Shown here: positions 1 to 7,881 of the stretch, one piece after another
How positions within the stretch are numbered: position 1 is the first letter of the stretch
How the letters are laid out: the number at the start of each line of letters is the position of its first letter
DNA from: Flavivirga aquimarina
Lineage (GTDB): Bacteria; Bacteroidota; Bacteroidia; Flavobacteriales; Flavobacteriaceae
Assembly (NCBI RefSeq): GCF_030540835.1
Contig: NZ_JAUOEK010000056.1
Location: 62,001-126,000 of the forward strand
Reading direction: 5' to 3'
Length of the DNA stretch: 64,000 nucleotides
Translations under genes and position numbers: made by a program
The notes under the pieces: generated by a model
The model's database searches: none
Told to the model about the DNA's origin: nothing
The model's input: the letters and a program-made list of their open reading frames with translations, nothing else

Positions 1-53
1 TGTAAGAAATTTTATATATTTCAATATATTTACTTTGTAAACTTTCACCCGAT

Positions 54-689
54 ATGATTAAAGTATTAAAGAATTTTGCTCTAGGTCTAATTATCACCTC
101 TGCTCTCGCATTAGTTACTTATATTTATTTAAATAATATAAAGCTGTCAATTATATTCCTGTCACCATTAGCAACCTTAGTTGCTATATTTTGGGGGAAT
201 ATTTCTGTTTTTTCCAATGATAAGAAAGAGCCTCAAGGCCTAAATAAAAGGTCTGTTTACAATAAGCATAGAGATATTGAACTAGTTGGAGAAAAAGAGA
301 TCGAACATCAAAGGAAATTACCTAGACAAGGCTCTGGAGCTTTTGGTGATAGAGATAGAGATAGAGATTTTCAAGATGACCGTTACTATAAAAGTAGAAC
401 AATACGAAAAGATACTCCTAAGAAAAAAGAAGATAGTAGTGGGTGTACTTGGCTTATTATCATTTTTTGTATTATATGGATAGTACCAGCTATAATGATT
501 TATTGGATACTAAATCCAGAAAATGTAAATAAGGCGATTAGAATAAGCGTATTTATAGTTAGTTTGAGCTGTTCTGTAATTTACTTCCTTTTAAATAGAG
601 AGAAATTCAAAAGCCCTGGTGATATTGTCGGGTACTTCTCAGGCGCAACAATTGGTCCCGTTGGTGTAACTGAAATATTATTTCTTTAA
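54..689 (+). CDS. Hypothetical four-helix membrane protein with Asp-Arg repeat
   Basis: 211 residues; I do not recognise the family. Hydrophobic stretches at about 7-27 and 31-50, then a highly charged central region (about 55-130), then two more hydrophobic stretches at about 132-152 and 161-179. This suggests an inner-membrane protein with a cytoplasmic charged loop. The loop contains a DRDRDRDF run encoded by an exact 6-bp repeat (GATAGA). The extreme C-terminus is glycine-rich and hydrophobic. The gene stands alone with no operon partner visible, since the left side is cut by the window edge. No function can be assigned. Confidence 0.6.
   Translation: MIKVLKNFALGLIITSALALVTYIYLNNIKLSIIFLSPLATLVAIFWGNISVFSNDKKEPQGLNKRSVYNKHRDIELVGEKEIEHQRKLPRQGSGAFGDRDRDRDFQDDRYYKSRTIRKDTPKKKEDSSGCTWLIIIFCIIWIVPAIMIYWILNPENVNKAIRISVFIVSLSCSVIYFLLNREKFKSPGDIVGYFSGATIGPVGVTEILFL
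348..368 (+). repeat. Short tandem repeat GATAGA x3.5
   Basis: Three and a half perfect copies of a 6-bp unit inside the coding region of the first gene. They encode alternating Asp-Arg. Gain or loss of a unit would keep the reading frame. Confidence 0.8.
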
Positions 690-731
690 TATTTTTAGGG
701 TTTTTCCTGTTTTTTTTATATAATTGCGAAT

Positions 732-863
732 ATGCTAGAATATTTTGACATAAAAGGTTTTATTACGGGGCTTATAATAGCCTTGGTCATATTTTTAGCC
801 ACTCTTCTAAAAGATTTTGTCCTTTTTGAGCTTAAAAAAAAATGCCGTTCTCTAAAAGTTTAA
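732..863 (+). CDS. Possible small single-pass membrane protein
   Basis: 43-codon open frame from ATG to TAA. It starts with a short polar stretch (MLEYFDIKGF), has one hydrophobic helix (about residues 11-26) and ends in a basic tail (ELKKKCRSLKV). It lies 42 bp after the preceding membrane-protein gene on the same strand. There is no family match I can name, and coding potential at this size is uncertain. The rest of the stretch up to 1041 holds nothing I recognise. Confidence 0.3.
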   Translation: MLEYFDIKGFITGLIIALVIFLATLLKDFVLFELKKKCRSLKV

Positions 864-1041
864 CATACCTTTAACAAACTCTGGCTTTGCATGTATTTAC
901 AGTGATTAAGAGCGTTTTTAGGGTTGAATTTGGTAGACTCATTTGATTTATACCCCCTCGAAAATACAGGTGTTTACGTTATCTAATCCTATTGTTTTTA
1001 ATCGAAATAATTTTACTGAATAAAGGATTTATGAAGCCTGT

Positions 1042-1269
1042 TTATCTGTTTCTTTTATCTTTTGAGTAAACCACCACTTGTGCATCATGTACGCAGTAAT
1101 ATTCTAGCATATAATTATGAATGTCTTCAAATTTCACCTCAAAAAACTCGCCTTCATATATAAATTTTTCAAAATATTTATGGGCGTTACTCTCGGCTTT
1201 ATCATATTTCAAAACTTCATATTTTGCAACTAGCTTTAAATTAGGATTACTAGTTTTAAGCGAAGACAT
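1042..1269 (-). CDS. Partial T5orf172/Mug113-like domain protein
   Basis: 75 residues. The segment LKTSNPNLKL, followed later by SNAHKYFEKFIYEGEFFEV, resembles the second half of T5orf172/Mug113 (GIY-YIG-related) domains: a 'sLqtgnP.L.l' turn, then an acidic/His helix and 'GEwF'. The first half, with the expected YxIGxT and Arg, is missing. The frame stays open only a few codons upstream of this ATG before a stop. It is either a remnant or a stand-alone truncated domain. The family link is from motif memory only, and no partner gene is adjacent. Confidence 0.45.
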   Translation of the reverse strand: MSSLKTSNPNLKLVAKYEVLKYDKAESNAHKYFEKFIYEGEFFEVKFEDIHNYMLEYYCVHDAQVVVYSKDKRNR

Positions 1270-1356
1270 TCTTTTATTTGTAAAAAATACAAGCCTTTAA
1301 CTCCTACTTATTTTAATTATAGCCATAAGAGCCAATAATTTTAAATTCCTTTGATT

Positions 1357-1364
1357 TAACTTTG
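1357..1364 (+). promoter_or_regulatory. Candidate -7 element TAACTTTG
   Basis: Matches the Bacteroidota -7 consensus TAnnTTTG exactly and lies 30 bp before the ATG at 1395. No clear -33 element was found. Confidence 0.4.
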
Positions 1365-1394
1365 TATTTTTAATTAACATTCAATTTTATTATT

Positions 1395-1583
1395 ATGTCA
1401 AAATCATCAAAATATCAACTTTATAAAAGCAACAAAACAAGTACAATATGTAATGATTCTGGAAGCTATTATTGTAATGAACACGATTATATTCAAAATT
1501 ATATCCACGAAGGAGATACTTTCCCTAAATGCGATAGAGGAGGTCGAAAACATAATACTGTTTGGTTTAAATTCAATAATTAA
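1395..1583 (+). CDS. Small Cys/His-rich hypothetical protein
   Basis: 62 residues. The pattern is Y-x-C near residue 26, then GDTFPKC and a C-terminal H-x-T-x-W (KHNTVWFKF). It looks like a short zinc-ribbon or YjzC-like fold ('G..FP.C....TtW'). A -7-like element lies upstream, which favours this frame over the overlapping +1 frame. It stands alone, and its function is unknown. Confidence 0.5.
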   Translation: MSKSSKYQLYKSNKTSTICNDSGSYYCNEHDYIQNYIHEGDTFPKCDRGGRKHNTVWFKFNN

Positions 1584-1944
1584 CTACAGGATTTTAGATA
1601 AAATAATTATTATTAATAATAGCCCTAAAGTCAAAATAGCCCCTTTGGAAATTCTGTGATTGTGAACTTCTTTTGAGTTCATAATAACCTTGTATTAATT
1701 TATTGTATTTGTATAGGTTTATCATACTCAAGAGGCTAGAGTTTATCTGACTAACGCTTTTGGTATAGTAGATGCCTGGTAATGGTTTTGTAGTTCCTTT
1801 AAAACGTTTTTTAATCAGTAATAACGAGACTCAATTTTAGAGCGTTCTAATGAAAGCTGGCAGTAAATAGCATAATAAATACAAACTATTATTATCTTTA
1901 TGTACTATTCTTTATCACTTTAGGTAAAAAATAAATTATAAATA
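1584..1944. other. 361-bp gene-free stretch
   Basis: AT-rich. I see no strong hairpin, tRNA-like fold or convincing small gene here. Confidence 0.5.
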
Positions 1945-2400
1945 ATGAGCATAACTCCCAGAAAACTAAATACTTTCATAATATTTAAGCTGCCGGCGGC
2001 TTATTTTTGTGGTGTACGCACAAAACACATTGATACCAATAAGTGTATAGTAACTGTAAAGTATAGATGGATTAACCAAAATCCTTTTAAATCTATGTTT
2101 TGGGCAGTACAAGGCATGGCAGCAGAGTTTTCAACAGGAGCATTAATGATAGCGAAGATTCAAGAATCTGGTAAAAGAATTTCTATGCTAGTAACCAGTA
2201 ACAATGCCACTTTTACAAAAAAGGCAACAGGTAGAATAACCTTTACTTGTAATGATGGCCACTTAATTGACGAAGCATTAAAAAGAACAATAGAAACTGG
2301 AGAAGGACAAACTATTTGGATGAAATCTATAGGAGTAAATGAAGAAGGCGTAGAGGTTTCAACCTTTAATTTTGAATGGAGTGTTAAGGTGAAGGGGTAG
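1945..2400 (+). CDS. DUF4442 domain protein (hotdog-fold, thioesterase-like)
   Basis: 151 residues, the usual size for DUF4442, a hotdog-fold family related to acyl-CoA thioesterases. Typical features are the N-terminal helix followed by KCIVTVKYRWINQNPFKSMFWAV, the AAEFSTGALM helix (the hotdog 'sausage') and the C-terminal strands STFNFEWSVK. It is probably cytoplasmic. No substrate can be deduced. It precedes the AIM24-family gene on the same strand by 153 bp, so the two are probably transcribed separately. Confidence 0.75.
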   Translation: MSITPRKLNTFIIFKLPAAYFCGVRTKHIDTNKCIVTVKYRWINQNPFKSMFWAVQGMAAEFSTGALMIAKIQESGKRISMLVTSNNATFTKKATGRITFTCNDGHLIDEALKRTIETGEGQTIWMKSIGVNEEGVEVSTFNFEWSVKVKG

Positions 2401-2553
2401 TTTTTAGTGTTCGGTAATAAGCAGTGTTCAGTGATCAGTAGCAGTAAAATCAGTCTTCGTTTTGTTATTTGGAATTTGGTGCTTAAAACTTGGTGTTCAT
2501 ATGTAACAAAACTTTAAACGAATATACTTATAGTTAAATAAAAAAATAAAAAA
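2401..2553. repeat. Degenerate short-repeat intergenic segment
   Basis: Contains imperfect direct repeats of a 'cagtgttcagtgatcagtagcagt' type (2421-2445) and 'tttggtgcttaaaacttggtg' (2476-2497). I cannot tie it to a known element. Confidence 0.3.
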
Positions 2554-3354
2554 ATGACAGCACACGAAATTGATTATAGAATATACGGAGAAGAGATGCA
2601 ATATGTAGAAATTGAACTTGATCCGGAAGAAGTCGTTATTGCAGAGGCAGGTAGTTTTATGATGATGGACGATGGTATAAAAATGGAAACCATTTTTGGT
2701 GATGGGTCTAAAAAAGACACCGGGTTTTTAGGAAAAATATTAGGAGCTGGAAAACGTATTCTTACTGGTGAGAGTTTATTTATGACGGCCTATTATAACA
2801 CTTTAATAGGTAAACGTAATGTATCATTTGCTTCTCCTTACCCGGGAAAAATTTTACCCATAGACTTAACAGAGTTTAAAGGCAAATTTATTTGCCAGAA
2901 AGATGCATTTCTATGTGCAGCAAAAGGGGTAAGTGTAGGAATTGAGTTTTCGAAAAAGTTGGGAAGAGGTTTATTTGGAGGCGAAGGGTTCATAATGCAA
3001 AAACTTGAAGGAGATGGTATGGCATTTGTTCATGCTGGAGGAACAATGGCTAAAAAAGAATTACAAGCTGGAGAAATTTTAAAAGTTGATACAGGATGTA
3101 TCGTTGGTTTTACACAAGGTGTAGATTACGATATAGAGTTTGTTGGCGGTATTAAGAATACTATTTTTGGAGGTGAAGGTCTGTTTTTTGCAAAACTGCA
3201 AGGTCCTGGTACAGTATATATTCAATCATTACCATTTAGCAGGTTGGCAGGACGTGTTTTGGCATCAGCTCCAAGAGGGGGAGGAAAAGATAAAGGAGAA
3301 GGAAGTCTTTTAGGTGGTTTAGGCGATTTATTAGATGGCGATAATAAATTTTAA
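2554..3354 (+). CDS. TIGR00266/AIM24 family protein
   Basis: 266 residues with the layout of the AIM24 (TIGR00266) family: an N-terminal '[18 protein letters not shown]', the strongly conserved [11 protein letters not shown], the [20 protein letters not shown] segment, and the repeated glycine-rich [15 protein letters not shown] and [15 protein letters not shown] motifs of the double-stranded beta-helix. The C-terminus is a glycine-rich tail ending in LLDGDNKF. Bacterial members have no settled biochemical role. The yeast homologue is a mitochondrial inner-membrane protein. The start at 2554 follows an A-rich leader and agrees with family length. Confidence 0.85.
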   Translation: MTAHEIDYRIYGEEMQYVEIELDPEEVVIAEAGSFMMMDDGIKMETIFGDGSKKDTGFLGKILGAGKRILTGESLFMTAYYNTLIGKRNVSFASPYPGKILPIDLTEFKGKFICQKDAFLCAAKGVSVGIEFSKKLGRGLFGGEGFIMQKLEGDGMAFVHAGGTMAKKELQAGEILKVDTGCIVGFTQGVDYDIEFVGGIKNTIFGGEGLFFAKLQGPGTVYIQSLPFSRLAGRVLASAPRGGGKDKGEGSLLGGLGDLLDGDNKF

Positions 3355-3484
3355 ATGTTAAATTTATTTTAAACAAAAAAACTTGTGCAATTTTTTATTA
3401 AATTTAAAGTTCATTAATTAAAACATATAAGCCTATACAAAAATCTACTTATTTTTTACTAACCTAATAATCTTAAGATGCATT

Positions 3485-3682
3485 ATGGCAAGAGCAATGC
3501 TAGAGTATACTAAAACAGTACTTGGAAAAGTCAGTTTTGATACGACTTTGTTCTGCAAAGAAGTACAAAAGGCAGTGCAACGTTTACTACCTTACGAGTT
3601 AGAAGAGCTTAAAATATTTATTCTTTCTCTAGTACAGCAGAACCCAGAATTAGATAAGTGCTTAATTTATTTAAAAGCATAA
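3485..3682 (+). CDS. Conserved small hypothetical protein
   Basis: 65 residues, mostly helical, no membrane segment. The core (EYTKTVLGKVSFDTTLFCKEVQKAV) is the kind of short protein I recall from many flavobacterial genomes, without known function. A second in-frame ATG at 3497 (MLEYTK) is a plausible alternative start. It is followed after about 55 bp by a strong terminator. Confidence 0.6.
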   Translation: MARAMLEYTKTVLGKVSFDTTLFCKEVQKAVQRLLPYELEELKIFILSLVQQNPELDKCLIYLKA

Positions 3683-3737
3683 AAAACGTTAGACAGTACA
3701 AATCCTTAAAAAGGATGGTGAAATAAAAATAATTTGA

Positions 3738-3768
3738 ATGAGCCGGATACTATATCCGGCTCATTTTG
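3738..3768 (+). terminator. Rho-independent terminator
   Basis: Perfect 12-bp stem (ATGAGCCGGATA / TATCCGGCTCAT) with a 3-nt loop, followed by TTTT. It ends the transcript of the 65-residue protein gene. Confidence 0.85.
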
Positions 3769-3937
3769 TTTAAGTATAATTGTTGTAGCAGATTTAATGA
3801 AACATATTGCAACATATCAAATTTACGGTACTGTTAGAATTACTGGAAGAGAAATTGTATTTGTTGGATTCATTATTTTATCTGTTACAAACAATGTATA
3901 GAAATTTACATATAGATTCTTTGAACAAATGTCAAAT

Positions 3938-3967
3938 AAAAAAGCTACTCGTTAAAGTAGCTTTTTT
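3938..3967. terminator. Bidirectional terminator before the YceI gene
   Basis: Stem AAAAAAGCTAC / GTAGCTTTTTT with A- and T-runs on both sides. It works in either direction and sits just downstream of the minus-strand YceI gene end. Confidence 0.8.
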
Positions 3968-3988
3968 ATAGTAATAAATAATATTTTA

Positions 3989-4618
3989 CTAGTTTTTACG
4001 AAGAAAGGTACTCACTTCTATAGCTACATCTTCCCAAGTTTTACTAACGCCATCAGGACCTTTATGTAAATCAAAACAAGCTTTGTTTATAGATTCTAAA
4101 GCACCTAAAGCATCCCAGTCTTTAAGATTCATTGTACCAGTCATACTTACACGTCTTTCATCTGTTATCTTAACTTCTAACGGTAAGTCGTTGGTAACAC
4201 CATTCATAGTAATAGAAGCAATGCACGAATCATTAATATACTTAATAGTACCTTTTAAAAACTCAGTATCTAACATCGCACCAAAGAAAAACTCTTTTAA
4301 TTTTGCATCACGTGTATTAGTAGCATCGTTAGTAAACAAACTACTTATTGGTATAGAAAAATTTAAATTGTTTAGAGCTTCTTGAGGAGAGCCTCCTTCT
4401 TTATTGTCAAAATTTATTGTTGTGAATTCGCCACCAACACCAATCTTTTCGGTGGTTTTGTAAGCGGTCCATTTAACAGATGTAGCCTCAGGCTTTGCAA
4501 CAAATTTTTCTGTTACTTCTACCTCATTGGAAGAATCTGTTTTCGCTTCTTTTTTTTCTTGTTTACATGAAGTTATTCCTATCGAAATAACAACTAATAA
4601 GGTGATTATTCTTTTCAT
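3989..4618 (-). CDS. YceI family lipoprotein
   Basis: 209 residues. N-terminal lipoprotein signal with lipobox ITSC (Cys18), then a polar linker, then a YceI-like beta-barrel domain: SVKWTAYKT...GVGGEFTTI, NFSIPISSLFTNDATNTRDAKLKEFFF and the final DVAIEVSTFLRKN. YceI proteins are lipocalin-like and bind polyisoprenoid or amphiphilic ligands; here the protein would be attached to a periplasm-facing or surface membrane. It is divergent from hemN, and the shared 120-bp region carries the FNR-like dyad. Family call is firm; ligand unknown. Confidence 0.85.
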   Translation of the reverse strand: MKRIITLLVVISIGITSCKQEKKEAKTDSSNEVEVTEKFVAKPEATSVKWTAYKTTEKIGVGGEFTTINFDNKEGGSPQEALNNLNFSIPISSLFTNDATNTRDAKLKEFFFGAMLDTEFLKGTIKYINDSCIASITMNGVTNDLPLEVKITDERRVSMTGTMNLKDWDALGALESINKACFDLHKGPDGVSKTWEDVAIEVSTFLRKN

Positions 4619-4678
4619 TTTTTAGATTTTTTGGTGGTGTGAAATTAAACTAATAATAATCGAATTGCAAATATTCAC

Positions 4679-4694
4679 TATGACATATATCATA
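4679..4694. promoter_or_regulatory. CRP/FNR-like dyad TATGACATATATCATA
   Basis: 16-bp inverted repeat TATGA-N6-TCATA, i.e. the TGA-N6-TCA core of CRP/FNR-family sites. Its centre lies about 42 bp before the expected transcription start set by the TACTTTTG element at 4716-4723, the classic class II activator position. Confidence 0.5.
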
Positions 4695-4715
4695 TTTTAA
4701 AAACCTCTCATGCTA

Positions 4716-4723
4716 TACTTTTG
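4716..4723 (+). promoter_or_regulatory. hemN -7 element TACTTTTG
   Basis: Exact match to TAnnTTTG. Transcription would begin at roughly 4728-4730, which makes the ATG at 4741 a better start for hemN than the one at 4732. Confidence 0.5.
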
Positions 4724-4740
4724 ATATATAAATGTTAGGT

Positions 4741-6105
4741 ATGTTAAATTCGTTAATAAATAAATATAATATTGCGGGGCCTCGTTATACGAGTTACCCA
4801 ACAGTTCCTTATTGGAACAATGAGACATTTTCCTTAAAAAAATGGAAATCGTCTTTAGCAGAATCTTTTAAAGAAAGTAATTTAGAAGAAGGTATAAGCC
4901 TCTATATTCACTTGCCCTATTGTGAAAGTTTGTGCACGTTTTGTGGATGTAATAAGCGTATTACAAAACAGCATAATGTGGAGTCTCCTTATATAACTGC
5001 AGTTTTAAAAGAGTGGAATTTATATTTAGAATTGTTTGATGAAAAACCAATTATTAAAGAATTACACTTAGGAGGTGGTACTCCCACTTTTTTTAGCCCA
5101 GAAAATTTACAGCGATTAATTAATGGTATTTTAAGACATTCGATACTTGCAAACAACCATGAGTTTAGTTTTGAAGGGCATCCAAATAACACGACTAAAG
5201 AACATTTGCAAGCCCTTTACGATGTGGGATTTAGAAGGGTGAGTTATGGTGTGCAGGACTATAATGACACGGTACAAAAAGCCATACACAGAATTCAGCC
5301 TTTTGAAAATGTAAAACGAGCTACCGATATGGCCAGAGAGATTGGTTACACGTCGGTTGGACATGATATTATTTTTGGACTTCCATTTCAAACCTTAGAA
5401 CATGTAAAGGAAACCATTTTAAAGACTAAGGAATTATTACCAGATAGATTGGCATTTTATAGTTATGCACATGTACCATGGATTAAAGGGAACGGACAAC
5501 GCGGATTTAAGGATTCCGATTTACCTTCTGCCGAATTAAAAAGGCAACAATACGAACTAGGTAAACAACTACTGGCAGAGGTTGGTTATAGCGAAATAGG
5601 TATGGATCATTTTGCTTTAACTACAGATTCGTTGTACGAATCTATGGTAAACGGTAATTTACATAGAAACTTTATGGGATATACTGCCTCAAAAACCCAG
5701 GCTATGATTGGTTTAGGCGTGTCGTCAATTAGTGATAGTTGGTACGGTTTTTCTCAAAATGTAAAAAGTATCGAAGCATACTATGATTTATTAAAAAATA
5801 ATATTTTACCTGTTTATAGAGGGCATATTCTAAACGAAGAGGACTTAACTATAAGAAAACATATTCTTAATTTAATGTGTCGCTTTAAAACAGCTTGGAC
5901 CAAAAATAATCTTTGTTTTAAGGAATTACCACAGGTTATTGACCAATTACAGGAAATGAAGACAGATGGATTACTCAATGTGAGTTCAAACACTATTGAG
6001 GTGACTAAAAAAGGCCGGCCTTATGTTAGAAACATATGTATGGCTTTTGATTTATTATTACAAAGAAAGCAACCCGACACTCAGTTGTTTTCTATGACAG
6101 TTTAA
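4741..6105 (+). CDS. hemN: Oxygen-independent coproporphyrinogen III oxidase
   Basis: 454 residues from the ATG at 4741; a second ATG at 4732 would add three residues. It is a radical-SAM enzyme converting coproporphyrinogen III to protoporphyrinogen IX without oxygen in heme synthesis. The [4Fe-4S] motif CxxxCxxCxC is present at about C61, C65, C68 and C70 (YCESLCTFCGC). It is preceded by the HemN hallmark GPRYTSYPTVPYW and followed by LHLGGGTPTF and the HemN C-terminal domain ending near LLLQRKQPDTQ. Length fits HemN, not the shorter HemW. An FNR-like dyad upstream suggests induction at low oxygen. A universal stress gene follows on the same strand. Confidence 0.93.
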   Translation: MLNSLINKYNIAGPRYTSYPTVPYWNNETFSLKKWKSSLAESFKESNLEEGISLYIHLPYCESLCTFCGCNKRITKQHNVESPYITAVLKEWNLYLELFDEKPIIKELHLGGGTPTFFSPENLQRLINGILRHSILANNHEFSFEGHPNNTTKEHLQALYDVGFRRVSYGVQDYNDTVQKAIHRIQPFENVKRATDMAREIGYTSVGHDIIFGLPFQTLEHVKETILKTKELLPDRLAFYSYAHVPWIKGNGQRGFKDSDLPSAELKRQQYELGKQLLAEVGYSEIGMDHFALTTDSLYESMVNGNLHRNFMGYTASKTQAMIGLGVSSISDSWYGFSQNVKSIEAYYDLLKNNILPVYRGHILNEEDLTIRKHILNLMCRFKTAWTKNNLCFKELPQVIDQLQEMKTDGLLNVSSNTIEVTKKGRPYVRNICMAFDLLLQRKQPDTQLFSMTV

Positions 6106-6134
6106 ACATTAACTCTCCCATATGGTTACTGAGT

Positions 6135-6181
6135 GGCTTAAATTGAGTGACTTCCTGCCAAGCAGGGATTAGAAGTAAGCC
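6135..6181. repeat. Nested imperfect hairpin with CCTGC-caa-GCAGG core
   Basis: Concentric inverted pairs GGCTTA/TAAGCC, CTTC/GAAG and CCTGC/GCAGG around a CAA loop in the hemN-usp gap. The core resembles the palindromes at 15411 and 42323. Confidence 0.45.
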
Positions 6182-6214
6182 GAAGTAAAAATGGGAACCT
6201 AAACCTACAAAATT

Positions 6215-7045
6215 ATGAAGAAGATTATTGTACCCGTAGATTTTTCTGAGCATTCAGAATATGCTTTAAATACAGCTGCAAAGCTAGCTAAAAAGAATGA
6301 TGCAGAATTGTTGGCATTGCATATGCTGGAAATGTCTGAAGTGGTGCTTACAACAGGAGGAGAACAGCCACAAAAAATAATTTATTTTTTAAAGTTAGCA
6401 GAGCAAAGATTTGAAGATTTTCTTAAAAAAGATTATTTAAAAGACGTTAAAGTAACACCAATTGTTAAACATTTTAAGGTGTTTAGTGAGGTTAATGACA
6501 TTGCAAGCAAGTACGATGCAGACCTTATAGTTATGGGGTCTCATGGAGCTAGTGGTGTTAAAGAATTTTTTATTGGTTCTAATACAGAACGTGTTGTAAG
6601 ACATGCCGATATTCCGGTATTGGTAGTTAAAAATAATGTACCTGAAATTAATTTTGAGGTAGTCGCTTATGCATGCGATTTTTCAGAAGAGTCCATTGAG
6701 GCTTATTTAAGAGCCGTTAAGGTGTTTGATAAGTTAGGCTCTAAATTGTATTTGGTTTATGTGAATTTACCAAATGATAAATTCAGAAATTCTTTGGAGA
6801 TTGAAAAACTTGCGGTTAATTTCTTTACCAAAGCAGATGGAAATTTAGATAGAATGGGAGATGTTTATTACACGTCTGATTATACTATAGAAGATGGTAT
6901 TTTAAGTTCTTCAATAAAAATAGGAGCCGATTTAATTGCCATTCCAACACATGGAAGAAAGGGCTTATCTCATTTTTTTCAGGGCAGTGTAGGGGAAGAT
7001 GTTGCCAATCATTCTACATTACCAGTTATAACATTTAAAATTTAG
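6215..7045 (+). CDS. Tandem universal stress protein (UspA family)
   Basis: 276 residues with two Usp domains. The first (about 1-145) starts KKIIVPVDFSEHSEYAL and ends with the ATP-loop pattern GSHGASGVKEFFIGSNTERV. The second (about 147-276) starts EVVAYACDFSEESIEAY and ends THGRKGLSHFFQGSVGEDV. Both keep the G-x2-G-x9-GS pattern of nucleotide-binding Usp proteins. It is cytoplasmic. Its place behind hemN, with an FNR-like site ahead, fits an oxygen- or energy-limitation response; this is inference. A hairpin terminator follows. Confidence 0.88.
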   Translation: MKKIIVPVDFSEHSEYALNTAAKLAKKNDAELLALHMLEMSEVVLTTGGEQPQKIIYFLKLAEQRFEDFLKKDYLKDVKVTPIVKHFKVFSEVNDIASKYDADLIVMGSHGASGVKEFFIGSNTERVVRHADIPVLVVKNNVPEINFEVVAYACDFSEESIEAYLRAVKVFDKLGSKLYLVYVNLPNDKFRNSLEIEKLAVNFFTKADGNLDRMGDVYYTSDYTIEDGILSSSIKIGADLIAIPTHGRKGLSHFFQGSVGEDVANHSTLPVITFKI

Positions 7046-7075
7046 GCTAATAGTTTTAGCTTATTCATTTTAAGA

Positions 7076-7118
7076 ACAGGCGATCTAAGGTACTTTACTT
7101 TAGGTCGTCTGTGTTTAT
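7076..7118 (+). terminator. Hairpin terminator after usp
   Basis: 13-bp stem ACAGGCGATCTAA / TTAGGTCGTCTGT with two G-U pairs, followed by a weak T-run. It lies between the convergent usp and SGNH hydrolase genes. Confidence 0.55.
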
Positions 7119-7172
7119 AAGGAGATTATTGAAATTATTCAGAATATCACTTTTTAAGCCACCTCATTCGCA

Positions 7173-7847
7173 TTACTTACTTTTTATTGATTCTATTTCT
7201 GTTTTTAGAAATTTTGTTACTATTTCACCTAGTTTTTTATAACCCTGTTTTGAATAATGAACATTATCTGATCCTCTACCAAATTTTTGGTGAATTGGAA
7301 TGGATGCTTCATAGATATCGTTTACAATAACCGATTGTTTTTTCATGACTTTTTTTGCAACATTATTATATCTTATGGCATCTTTTTTAAACCGACCAGC
7401 TTCATTTTCGGGAACATAGGATGTTGTTACAAAAATTAATTTCGCATCAGTTTTCGTTTTTAGAATTGTAACTATCGAATCAAGATTTGAAGCATATTCA
7501 TCAATTGTATAAGTGATCTTTCCATTTTCTTTATCTCTATTTCCTTGAACTTTTGAATCTGGATGACGATAACACAAATCCCATAAACCCCAGTTAAATT
7601 GTACTATATCCCATGTCTCGTCACCAATCCATTCGTCTATTTTTTTTAATCCAGTTCCCGTATGCTGTGCATTTCCGGGATTATGAAAAACATCTGATTC
7701 GTTTGCTAAACCTTCCTTAACAAATGGGGTATATCCTAATGAAATGGAGTCACCTATTATTAACACTTTAGGTTTTTTATAATTATAACTTGAAAATAGA
7801 ACAACAAGTGTTATTACAATTAATAGTCTACTTTTTAATATTTTCAT
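7173..7847 (-). CDS. Secreted SGNH/GDSL hydrolase
   Basis: 224 residues. An N-terminal hydrophobic segment (about 6-20) acts as signal or anchor. The SGNH fold follows: block I LIIGDSISLGY (Ser34 nucleophile), block II-like Gly at NPGNAQ, block III FNWGLWD (Asn85), and block V DNVHYSKQGY (Asp194 and His197 of the triad). It is probably a periplasmic or surface esterase for an acylated carbohydrate. It is followed by the DUF6807 and cyclase-family genes in the same direction with gaps of 34 and 77 bp, which may form one transcript. Substrate unknown. Confidence 0.82.
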   Translation of the reverse strand: MKILKSRLLIVITLVVLFSSYNYKKPKVLIIGDSISLGYTPFVKEGLANESDVFHNPGNAQHTGTGLKKIDEWIGDETWDIVQFNWGLWDLCYRHPDSKVQGNRDKENGKITYTIDEYASNLDSIVTILKTKTDAKLIFVTTSYVPENEAGRFKKDAIRYNNVAKKVMKKQSVIVNDIYEASIPIHQKFGRGSDNVHYSKQGYKKLGEIVTKFLKTEIESIKSK

Positions 7848-7881
7848 TTTCTTGGTTATTATGTTGTATTCGGTTTATATA

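Noticed and set aside
1453-1659. 68-codon frame overlapping the small Cys/His protein gene
   Set aside because: Low-complexity Ile/Asn-rich translation. The other frame has ordered Cys/His/Trp motifs and a promoter-like element.
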